The notes below the pieces were generated by a model. It ran no database searches. It was given only the letters and a program-made list of their open reading frames with translations, and was not told where the DNA came from. A program made the translations under genes and the position numbers. Positions 1-6,235 of a stretch of 7,930 bases of DNA are shown piece by piece. Each line of letters starts with the position of its first letter. Within the stretch, counting starts at the first letter, position 1. This stretch comes from Thermodesulfovibrionales bacterium (GTDB lineage Bacteria; Nitrospirota; Thermodesulfovibrionia; Thermodesulfovibrionales; Dissulfurispiraceae). The stretch is from positions 1-7,930 of the forward strand of contig JAJOKM010000041.1 of the NCBI GenBank assembly GCA_021129835.1. The letters are read 5' to 3'.

Positions 1-24
1 ACTGATAACTGGCAACTGATAACT
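1..24. repeat. Short ACTGATAACT direct repeats at left edge
   Basis: ACTGATAACT occurs at 1-10 and again at 15-24, separated by GGCA. The following bases up to about 56 (GTGAACC / TTGAACC / GTGAGC) look like decayed related units. The same 10-mer recurs inside yggS at 304-313, and TAACTGGCAAC (6-16) recurs at 7507-7517 inside the lipid kinase gene. This is probably a low-complexity intergenic repeat cut by the window edge. No gene is visible before position 52. Confidence 0.6.
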
Positions 25-51
25 ATCCTTTATAACCGTGAACCTTGAACC

Positions 52-798
52 GTGAGCTTAACAACCGGAATAGTTACCTGTAAACTACACTTGCTTATAA
101 AGAATATATCAGATACCTTTAAGAAGATGAGTTATGCTGCAATGCGTGCAGGAAGAAGCCCGGAAGAGGTTAAGCTGATTGCTGTCACAAAGACAGTTAA
201 AATCGAGATTATTAAAGAGGCAATAGATGGGGGATTAAGGGTATTAGGAGAAAATCGAGTTCAAGAGGCAAGGGCAAAGATAGAGGAGCTTTCGAGACTG
301 TCGACTGATAACTATGAACTGACGGGCATCTCGTGGCATCTCGTGGGCCATTTGCAAAAAAACAAGGCAAAATATGCGGTCCAGTTATTTGACCTTATCC
401 ATACCATCGATTCTGTTGAACTTGCAGAAGAAATCGATAGGCAGGCCGAAAAGAGAGGCAAGATACAGCGAGTTCTTGCTCAGGTTAAATTATCTAAAGA
501 AGAGGCAAAACATGGTGTCTTGCCAAAGGATTTGATGCACTTACTCGAAAAGATAAAGGCGCTTGGCAACCTGAAACTTGAAGGGCTAATGACAATGCCC
601 CCTTTCTTTGAAGATACTGAAGAGGCGAGGCCATATTTCAAAAGACTACTAGAGGTCAGGAACGAACTAGAAAAAATGGGGTTCATCCTCCCTGAACTCT
701 CGATGGGAATGTCTAATGACTTTGAAGTAGCCATAGAGGAAGGGGCAACAATGGTAAGGATAGGAACGGCATTATTCGGAGAAAGGAGTAAAGGGTGA
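52..798 (+). CDS. yggS: YggS/PLPBP family pyridoxal phosphate homeostasis protein
   Basis: This is a PLP-binding protein of the YggS/PROSC family, a single-domain alanine-racemase-like TIM barrel. It has no known enzymatic activity and balances cytosolic PLP and amino/keto acid pools. Visible marks are VTK with the PLP lysine K47, GENRVQE (66-72), WHLVGHLQKNK (95-105), GLMTM (178-182), and the C-terminal SMGMSNDF...VRIGTALFG (217-243). At 248 residues it is slightly longer than the usual 225-235. The first in-frame start after a stop at 46-48 is GTG 52, but homology begins near residue 15, so TTG 91 is an equally good start; neither has a clear Shine-Dalgarno. About eight extra residues lie before W95 and coincide with a repeat. 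The usual QVN is QVK (K146). The gene overlaps proC by 4 bases. The family call is secure; the start is not. Confidence 0.95.
   Translation: MSLTTGIVTCKLHLLIKNISDTFKKMSYAAMRAGRSPEEVKLIAVTKTVKIEIIKEAIDGGLRVLGENRVQEARAKIEELSRLSTDNYELTGISWHLVGHLQKNKAKYAVQLFDLIHTIDSVELAEEIDRQAEKRGKIQRVLAQVKLSKEEAKHGVLPKDLMHLLEKIKALGNLKLEGLMTMPPFFEDTEEARPYFKRLLEVRNELEKMGFILPELSMGMSNDFEVAIEEGATMVRIGTALFGERSKG
304..346 (+). repeat. Repeat-derived stretch inside yggS
   Basis: ACTGATAACTAT at 304-315 is identical to 15-26 at the window edge and is followed by ATGAACTGAC. Directly after it, the 10-mer GGCATCTCGT is duplicated in tandem at 325-334 and 335-344, followed by GG. Together they encode the extra residues STDNYELTG and the conserved WHLVG. 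The reading frame stays open, so the element is tolerated within the protein. Confidence 0.6.
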
Positions 799-1583
799 TC
801 GGATTTATTGGCGGCGGCAATATGGCAGAAGCGTTAGTAAAGGGGATGATATCACAGGGGATGAAAGATATATTCGTATCAGAACCGAGGGCAGACAGGA
901 GGGGATACCTACAGCAGGTCTATGATGTAAAGACGACTGAATCTAATAAGGAGGTCGTATATTTATGCAACATAATAATCCTTGCCATTAAACCCCAGGA
1001 CATGTCCACCGTTCTTAGCGAAATAGCAGATGTCATTACGGATGAAAAAACGGTCGTCTCTATCGCGGCAGGCATAACACTGTCATATCTCCACTCACGG
1101 CTGAAGACAAAAAGAGTCGTCAGGGTTATGCCCAATGCACCTGCTATTGTCCAAGAAGGCATTTCTGTAATTTCTCTGTCTGAAGGCCTTCTTGAAGAAG
1201 ATGTCTTGACTTTAAGGGAGATATTCATATCAGTTGGCAAGGTGCTTGTCATGCCAGAAAGAGATATGGATGTTATTACTGCTATATCTGGTAGTGGCCC
1301 TGCATTTATTGCATTATTTATAGAGTCAATGATAAATAATGGCGTAAGATTTGGGTTAGATAAAGACGCTGCCACTGAGCTCGCAGTCCAGACCTTGGTG
1401 GGCACTGCAAAACTCATTAACACCGGCATGCCGCCTGAAAGACTCATAGAGATGGTGGCATCACCAGGAGGAACAACAGCAGCGGGGCTAAATATCTTCA
1501 ATGAAAGAGACTTAACAAATATCGTTAGAGAAGCATTGCAAGCGGCAAAAAATAGGGCCGAAGAATTAGGCGTCGAATATTAG
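795..1583 (+). CDS. proC: Pyrroline-5-carboxylate reductase
   Basis: This cytosolic enzyme performs the last step of proline synthesis, reducing 1-pyrroline-5-carboxylate to proline with NAD(P)H. The 262-residue length is typical. It has an N-terminal Rossmann domain with GFIGGGNMAEAL (3-14), then AIKPQ (64-68) and VMPNAPA (111-117). The C-terminal dimerisation and substrate domain carries SGSGPAF (165-171) and SPGGTT (223-228). The GTG start at 795 overlaps the yggS stop as GTGA, with AAAGGAG at 782-788 placed correctly ahead of it, so translational coupling to yggS is likely. No truncation or missing motif is seen. Pairing of yggS with proC is very common in bacteria. Confidence 0.97.
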   Translation: MIGFIGGGNMAEALVKGMISQGMKDIFVSEPRADRRGYLQQVYDVKTTESNKEVVYLCNIIILAIKPQDMSTVLSEIADVITDEKTVVSIAAGITLSYLHSRLKTKRVVRVMPNAPAIVQEGISVISLSEGLLEEDVLTLREIFISVGKVLVMPERDMDVITAISGSGPAFIALFIESMINNGVRFGLDKDAATELAVQTLVGTAKLINTGMPPERLIEMVASPGGTTAAGLNIFNERDLTNIVREALQAAKNRAEELGVEY

Positions 1584-1652
1584 TTACAATATAATTTCCA
1601 TTTGCATATGGCAGGCATGGATGTCGTTTAAAGAATCGCTCGACTCATAAAG

Positions 1653-1680
1653 CTCAGGATGTCTGATCAGGCATCCTGAG
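1653..1680 (+). promoter_or_regulatory. Perfect 9-bp hairpin between proC and divIVA
   Basis: CTCAGGATG (1653-1661) pairs perfectly with CATCCTGAG (1672-1680) around a 10-base loop that contains the palindrome CTGATCAG. It is followed by TATTATACC, not a T run, so it is not a canonical intrinsic terminator. It ends 10 bases before the divIVA ribosome-binding site GGAGG (1691-1695). It could be a weak terminator, an RNA stability or processing element, or a protein-binding site. The rest of 1584-1704 shows a TATAAT at 1590-1595 without a convincing -35. Confidence 0.45.
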
Positions 1681-1704
1681 TATTATACCAGGAGGGGCAT
1701 TGCT

Positions 1705-2172
1705 ATGAGAATCACGCCACTTGACATTCAACAAAAGCAGTTTCCCATAAAGTTCAGGGGATTCAATGTAGATGAGGTTTACTCCTTTTTAGAAATGATA
1801 AGGGAAGACCTCGAGGATATTCTGAGGGAAAATGCATCATTAAAAGAGCAGTTGAGCAGGGCAGACGAGCAGTTGAGCAAATACAGGGATATCGAAAGCA
1901 CTCTCCGCGAGACACTGGTGACCACACAGCAAATTGTGGAAGATTACAAAAGAAATGCTAAAAAGGAGGCTGACCTTATCAAAAAGGAGGCTGAATTCCA
2001 GGCAAATGACATGATAAGAGATGCTCAGGAAAAGGTGGTAAAGATACACGAGGATATTGTTGATATGAAAGTGATAAGGCGCCACTTTAAAGAGGAGGTA
2101 AAGAGGCTCATCGAGAGCCATCTCAGAATGATCGAATTTGATAAAGAACGAGAAGGGGAAGAGATTAAGTGA
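1705..2172 (+). CDS. divIVA: DivIVA domain-containing cell division/polarity protein
   Basis: This is a cytoplasmic, membrane-associated coiled-coil scaffold of the DivIVA/GpsB family. Such proteins bind curved membrane at poles and septa and organise division or wall-synthesis partners. The N-terminal lipid-binding domain is clear: ITPLDIQQKQF (3-13) followed by FRGFNVDEVYSFLE (17-30), with the F17-R18 membrane tip. From about residue 31 to 115 it is predicted coiled coil, then a charged C-terminus. At 155 residues it is short, like many non-Firmicute members. ATG 1705 is preceded by GGAGG at 1691-1695. The gene overlaps hisS by 4 bases. Two stretches of the coiled coil are heptad-length direct repeats. 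The specific partner cannot be inferred. No yggT lies between it and proC. Confidence 0.93.
   Translation: MRITPLDIQQKQFPIKFRGFNVDEVYSFLEMIREDLEDILRENASLKEQLSRADEQLSKYRDIESTLRETLVTTQQIVEDYKRNAKKEADLIKKEAEFQANDMIRDAQEKVVKIHEDIVDMKVIRRHFKEEVKRLIESHLRMIEFDKEREGEEIK
1846..1994 (+). repeat. Two 21-bp-period duplications in divIVA
   Basis: GAGCAGTTGAGCA occurs at 1846-1858 and 1867-1879. AAAAAGGAGGCTGA occurs at 1960-1973 and 1981-1994. Both pairs have a period of exactly 21 bases, or seven codons, which is one coiled-coil heptad. They encode EQLS at 48-51 and 55-58, and KKEA at 86-89 and 93-96, with identical codons in each pair. Confidence 0.85.
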
Positions 2173-3437
2173 AGTATACTTCCCTGAAAGGCATTCAGGA
2201 CATACTCCCCCCCGACATCTATATATGGCAGACAATTGAGCTTAAGGCAAGAGAGCTGTTCGGAGTATACGGATTCAAAGAGATAAGACTTCCGATAATA
2301 GAGTACTCGGATATATTTATCAGGAGCATCGGGGAGACTACCGACATAGTCGAAAAAGAGATGTATGCCTTTGCAGATAAGTCAGGAAGGAGCATCACCA
2401 TGAGGCCTGAAGGGACAGCGCCTGCTGTAAGATGTTATGTCGAGCATCACCTCTATAATTTACCACCTCCTCAGAAATTCTTTTATTCAGGCCCAATGTT
2501 CAGATACGAAAGACCGCAGAGAGGGAGGTTCAGACAGTTTTATCAGATAGGAGTTGAGGCATTCGGAATTTCTCAACCATCCATTGATGCAGAGATTATT
2601 GTCATGCTGAATAATTTTTTAGAAAGAATCGGGTTGAAGGGACTAAACTTCGAACTCAACTGCATTGGATGTGAAAAATGCAGACCTGATTACCGAGATG
2701 CCCTCATGAATTTCTTTAAGCATAAACTGTTATATTTCTGTCCTGACTGCCAGCGCAGGTATGTCTCAAATCCATTGAGGATACTTGACTGCAAAGTGGA
2801 AAAATGCATCGAGTTACGACGCGGTTCACCAGTCGTCACAGGATATTTATGCAATGAATGCAGGTCTCATTTTAATGAGCTAATCTCCATCTTAAAGGCA
2901 CTAAAAATACCATATATACTGACTCCAGATCTGGTGAGGGGGCTTGACTATTACACCAAAACCGCATTCGAGGTGACGAGTGAATACCTTGGCGCACAAA
3001 AGGCAGTAGCTGCGGGGGGAAGGTACGACAGGCTTGTAGAAGACTTCGGGGGACCCCCAACTCATGCTATAGGATTTGCCGTGGGGATGGAAAGAGTCGT
3101 AACCTTACTAAAAGAGGTTCAGTCTCGAAAATATCCTTCACCAACTCTTTTTATTGCCACTATCGGTAGAGAAGCAGAGCTGGAAGGATTGAGGATTGCT
3201 GAAGATATAAGGGCGAGAGGATTCTGGGTCGAGCCAAACTATGGAGGGGTATCACTAAGGAGCCAGCTAAGGAAAGCCGACAGAATTGGCGCTGAGTTTG
3301 CATTTATAATAGGTAGTGACGAATTAAGGTCTGGAAAGATTAAATGGAAGGAACTAAAAAATGGTAAGCAGGGCGAAGTCGAAATTGATAACGCCACAAA
3401 GGTCTTATCCAACAACATCGAGTCTCCTGACCCTTAA
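2169..3437 (+). CDS. hisS: Histidyl-tRNA synthetase
   Basis: This class II aminoacyl-tRNA synthetase charges tRNA-His with histidine. At 422 residues it is normal length. The catalytic core shows TMRPEGTAP (78-86), motif 2 GPMFRYERPQRGRFRQF (108-124), the histidine-specific LVRGLDYYT (255-263) with R257, AAGGRYDRLV (281-290), and motif 3 GFAVGMERV (302-310). The insertion domain carries cysteine pairs C165/C168/C171, C191/C194, C208/C213 and C228/C231, a pattern I recall in many bacterial HisRS. The C-terminal anticodon-binding domain is present (about 325-415, with SLRSQLRKADRIGA). The complete catalytic set and anticodon domain argue against the paralogue HisZ. GTG 2169 overlaps the divIVA stop, with AGGGGAAG upstream. 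The last 33 bases overlap the convergent TatD-radical SAM gene. Confidence 0.97.
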   Translation: MKYTSLKGIQDILPPDIYIWQTIELKARELFGVYGFKEIRLPIIEYSDIFIRSIGETTDIVEKEMYAFADKSGRSITMRPEGTAPAVRCYVEHHLYNLPPPQKFFYSGPMFRYERPQRGRFRQFYQIGVEAFGISQPSIDAEIIVMLNNFLERIGLKGLNFELNCIGCEKCRPDYRDALMNFFKHKLLYFCPDCQRRYVSNPLRILDCKVEKCIELRRGSPVVTGYLCNECRSHFNELISILKALKIPYILTPDLVRGLDYYTKTAFEVTSEYLGAQKAVAAGGRYDRLVEDFGGPPTHAIGFAVGMERVVTLLKEVQSRKYPSPTLFIATIGREAELEGLRIAEDIRARGFWVEPNYGGVSLRSQLRKADRIGAEFAFIIGSDELRSGKIKWKELKNGKQGEVEIDNATKVLSNNIESPDP

Positions 3438-4760
3438 CCTCACGTCAAGCCCATCAGTAATTTTCTTGCATTTGCTAATATCAACCTCTTTCATCGTCAC
3501 AACTGTTGCCCGAACTTCTGGTATATACCTCTTTGCCTGGACAGCAAAGTTTAAGACTTCTTTAAATGCGTCTTTGAATGCGGGCCTGCATATCCTCTGG
3601 TATGTCTCTTCATCGTGGGCATTAAGACTTATAGAGATAGAGTCGACAATCCCTCGTAGTTCATGCAGAATATTTCTCTTATGTATTATGTTGCCATGTC
3701 CATTTGTATTAATCCTTACCCGTACGCCCTTTTTCTTTATCCATGACGCGAGGGATTTTACGACATCGAGACGAAGTAAGGGCTCACCATAGCCACAGAA
3801 GACGACCTCCTTGTAGCGGGAGGGATCTCCGATGGCATCCCTTAATTCACCTTCTGTCGGCTCATCCTTGAGTCTCAGGTTATGGCCTTTGAGGAAGTCC
3901 ACATGAAACCTCACACAAAATACACATTTATTGGTGCATCTGTTGGTCATATTCAGATAGAGGTTATCCCGTATCTCGTAAGCAATTTCACCCTCTAACA
4001 ATTCACCGATACCAAAGAGCCTTTTTGCATTTACAGAGGTGATTCTCTCTATGTCTCCGATAGATACCCCCCTCAGCCCTGCCAGAAATTTGGCTGTATG
4101 GACGACAAAGGCAGGTTCATTTCTTTTACCACGAAGTGGCTCTGGAGCAAGGTAAGGGGCATCTGTCTCGATTAGTAAGTAGTCATCAGGAATGAATTTT
4201 ACTATTTCCCTTAACCGTGATGCATTTTTAAATGTTACCGGCCCTGCGATAGAGATATAAAGACCCATTGCCATTGCCTTCTCTGCCATTTCGATATCAC
4301 CTGAAAAACAATGCATTACACCTTTTGTAATATTTGTCTCCTCTAAAATTTTAAGGGTATCCCATTTCGACTCTCTGCTGTGAACAACCAGCGGAAGATC
4401 TGTCTCCTTTGCATATTCTATCTGCCTGATAAATACATTTCTCTGGACATCTCTTGGGGAGTGGTCATAGTGGTAGTCAAGACCGACTTCACCAATGGCA
4501 ACTACTTTGTCGTCTTTAGACCACTCTTTTATCCGGGTGAATACATCCTCTCTGAAGTCCTTTGAGTTATGAGGATGAATGCCAACAGCGGCATAAATAA
4601 AGTCGTATTGCCTTGCGAGGGCAACTGTCTCTTTGCATCCTTGAAGATCAGAACCAACAGTTATAATAAATTCTAACCCTGCATCCCTTGCCTTTTTAAT
4701 TATTTCTTCCCTATCCCCGTCGAAGGCATCCATTTCGAGGTGGCAATGAGTATCGATCAT
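3405..4760 (-). CDS. TatD family hydrolase fused to a radical SAM domain
   Basis: This is a 451-residue two-domain protein. Residues 1-255 are a complete TatD-type metal-dependent hydrolase/DNase: THCH with H5 and H7, GEVGLDYH with E91, VVHSRE with H127, MHCFSG with H150, and ETDAPY with D200, covering the expected metal ligands. Residues 258-451 are a short radical SAM domain: C275-X3-C279-X2-C282 for the 4Fe-4S cluster, FCGYGEPLLR (321-330) matching the SAM-binding GGE region, RINTNG (349-354) and SISLNA (376-381). Free-standing or fused TatD-linked radical SAM proteins are known as a family; their reaction is, to my knowledge, undefined. The stop lies inside the 3' end of hisS. The ATG at 4760 is followed immediately by canonical TatD sequence, but the ribosome-binding site is weak. 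The gene is 76 bases downstream of apgM and probably co-transcribed with it. Confidence 0.93.
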   Translation of the reverse strand: MIDTHCHLEMDAFDGDREEIIKKARDAGLEFIITVGSDLQGCKETVALARQYDFIYAAVGIHPHNSKDFREDVFTRIKEWSKDDKVVAIGEVGLDYHYDHSPRDVQRNVFIRQIEYAKETDLPLVVHSRESKWDTLKILEETNITKGVMHCFSGDIEMAEKAMAMGLYISIAGPVTFKNASRLREIVKFIPDDYLLIETDAPYLAPEPLRGKRNEPAFVVHTAKFLAGLRGVSIGDIERITSVNAKRLFGIGELLEGEIAYEIRDNLYLNMTNRCTNKCVFCVRFHVDFLKGHNLRLKDEPTEGELRDAIGDPSRYKEVVFCGYGEPLLRLDVVKSLASWIKKKGVRVRINTNGHGNIIHKRNILHELRGIVDSISISLNAHDEETYQRICRPAFKDAFKEVLNFAVQAKRYIPEVRATVVTMKEVDISKCKKITDGLDVRLRVRRLDVVG

Positions 4761-4836
4761 CTTTTTCGTCTTTTCCCTGTCCTTCCACAGCTCATACTCG
4801 AAATTAAGTCTAAAATCTTATCTTTAGGGTCCACCT

Positions 4837-6045
4837 TCATGCCCCGAACTTTTTTAGTCTCAGGGAGTTTGCGAGCGCCAACGACATCAGGTTAACTGTT
4901 GGGAATATACCAAGCTCCCCCTTTGTGCATTGTCGTTCCGAAAATGCTGAAGACAACCCCCCAAAGACATATGGTGATTTCAGTAATACAGGCACAGGAT
5001 GCCAACTATGGCTCTTCATTATGGAAGGAGTCGAGTGGTCGCCAGTGATAATAAGGACATCAGGCCTTAACCGGAGTATCTCTGGCAGGAGTCTATCAAA
5101 CTCCTCAATTTCCGCAACCTTCCCTTCAAAATTGCCATCCTCGCCATAGGAATCAATCTTTTTGACATGGAAAAAGAAGAAATCATATTCGTCGTACTTC
5201 TGTTTTAAAAATCTTATCTCATCCTCGACAGTGCCAGAGAGAGAAGGTGTATCCATCGCTACAAGCCTCGCAAGCCCTCTATACATCGGGTATAGAGCAA
5301 TGGCAACTGCCCTTAGTCCGAACGCCTCTTCGAAGGTGGTAAAGTGCGGCATCTTCGAAAAACCTCTCATCAATATATAGTTTGCCTTCTCCTCATCTCT
5401 GAGTATCACCTCTGCCTTGCTGATCAGCTTTTCGACAGTTATGGCGAGCCTTTCAGCATTTCCTGATAGTGGCAGGGGTGGTAAAGGTGGACTGCCTTCA
5501 TTTTGTGGATCTGTATCAGTCACCATCGCTGCATCAGGCTCAAGGGGATCAGGGAACCTTAACAAGACTACAAATCTATGTTCTATGCCGGCAGTGAAGA
5601 TAAGTTCGGCATCATCTATCTTGTATAACTCCTTTTGTAGCTTCTCTGTAAGATTTATGCTTTCTGCTGTAGGTATCCTCCCCGCCCTCCTGTCGGTGAT
5701 AATTCCGCCTTTAATTGTTGCGTAATTGCACCTTACTGTAACATCACTCCTTTTAACTTCGAGGCCAAGCCCGAGGGCCTCTAAAACTCCTCTCCCAATT
5801 TGGAATTCCACAGGGTCATAACCGAACAGGCCAAGATGTCCCGGACCACTGCCAGGCGTAACCCCATAGGCAATTGGGATGTGCAGCCCACAGGCGGATT
5901 CTTTTGCAAGTGCATCAAGATTTGGCGTGTTGGCGGACTCAAGCTCTGTCTTGCCATTAAGAGGGAGTCCACCAATTCCGTCAAGGACAACGAATAATAT
6001 CTTTGATTCATTTTTCTGCACTAAAGGTTTTATTAATCTCTGCAT
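4837..6045 (-). CDS. apgM: 2,3-bisphosphoglycerate-independent phosphoglycerate mutase, archaeal type
   Basis: This enzyme interconverts 3- and 2-phosphoglycerate in glycolysis/gluconeogenesis. It belongs to the alkaline-phosphatase superfamily and is distinct from GpmI. The 402-residue length fits the ApgM family. Visible features are VVLDGIGG with metal ligand D22, ANTPNLDALA (38-47), TPGSGPGHLGLFGYDP (63-78) with the nucleophile S66, the RCNYAT region (105-110), VTDTDPQ (175-181), GDHSTP with D336/H337 (335-340), and SHSWHPVP (345-352). The segment HVKKIDSYGEDG (293-304) has Glu302 where many relatives have His (DxxGH). The ATG at 6045 has an excellent Shine-Dalgarno, GAGGAG (complement of 6052-6057). 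A good extended -10 promoter lies upstream. Residues 184-193 are proline-rich but fit normal spacing. Confidence 0.94.
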   Translation of the reverse strand: MQRLIKPLVQKNESKILFVVLDGIGGLPLNGKTELESANTPNLDALAKESACGLHIPIAYGVTPGSGPGHLGLFGYDPVEFQIGRGVLEALGLGLEVKRSDVTVRCNYATIKGGIITDRRAGRIPTAESINLTEKLQKELYKIDDAELIFTAGIEHRFVVLLRFPDPLEPDAAMVTDTDPQNEGSPPLPPLPLSGNAERLAITVEKLISKAEVILRDEEKANYILMRGFSKMPHFTTFEEAFGLRAVAIALYPMYRGLARLVAMDTPSLSGTVEDEIRFLKQKYDEYDFFFFHVKKIDSYGEDGNFEGKVAEIEEFDRLLPEILRLRPDVLIITGDHSTPSIMKSHSWHPVPVLLKSPYVFGGLSSAFSERQCTKGELGIFPTVNLMSLALANSLRLKKFGA

Positions 6046-6134
6046 AGCAATCTCCTCTTATAACCCGCCTCTTGCTGGCACAGGCATCCTATCTATAGTA
6101 TTTGGCAGGTTAGAAGTTTATGCCGATAATAAGT

Positions 6135-6161
6135 ATTATACCACTTTTTGTGACTACTCAA
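6135..6161 (-). promoter_or_regulatory. Extended -10 promoter for apgM
   Basis: On the minus strand TGGTATAAT (complement of 6135-6143) is a perfect extended -10 element. TTGAGT (complement of 6156-6161) sits 15 bases upstream as a partial -35. Transcription would start near 6128, leaving a leader of about 80 bases before the apgM ATG. I see no strong riboswitch-like fold in that leader. Confidence 0.6.
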
Positions 6162-6176
6162 GTTGTCAGGTGAGTC

Positions 6177-6202
6177 AAGAGGAGGTCATGTCTCCTTTTT
6201 TT
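6177..6202 (+). terminator. Hairpin with T-run upstream of ftsB
   Basis: AAGAGGAG (6177-6184) pairs with CTCCTTTT (6192-6199, one G-T wobble) around a 7-base loop, and the T run continues to 6202. It looks like an intrinsic terminator on the plus strand. No plus-strand gene lies immediately upstream, so it would act only on readthrough or antisense transcription, or insulate ftsB. The AT-rich character means a chance occurrence is possible. Confidence 0.4.
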
Positions 6203-6225
6203 AATAACAAAATTACGATTTAGGT

Positions 6226-6231
6226 TATAAT
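6226..6231 (+). promoter_or_regulatory. Possible -10 box directly before ftsB
   Basis: A perfect TATAAT ends 4 bases before the ATG at 6236. If used, transcription would begin at about 6237-6239, giving a leaderless or nearly leaderless mRNA starting at the second in-frame ATG (6239). No good -35 is seen at 17 bases, and no Shine-Dalgarno better than TAGG is present. The assignment is tentative. Confidence 0.3.
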
Positions 6232-6235
6232 AATA

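Noticed and set aside
920..1501. Long minus-strand open frame inside proC
   Set aside because: It is a shadow of proC, with no recognisable domain, and proC carries all its family motifs.
1613..1624. GGCATGGATG shared with 7774-7783
   Set aside because: A 10-base match in an 8-kb window is expected by chance, and it has no positional or structural support.
1584..1704. T-box or other riboswitch
   Set aside because: No T-box consensus or multi-stem architecture is visible; only one simple hairpin.
2169..3437. HisZ (ATP phosphoribosyltransferase regulatory subunit) as the identity
   Set aside because: Intact motif 2, LVRGLDYYT and the C-terminal anticodon domain fit a true HisRS.
3361..3792. 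Plus-strand open frame crossing the end of hisS
   Set aside because: It lies antisense to the radical SAM domain and has no family features.
5879..6223. Plus-strand open frame antisense to apgM extending into the divergent gap
   Set aside because: Most of it is the complement of conserved ApgM sequence; no ribosome-binding site or recognisable protein.
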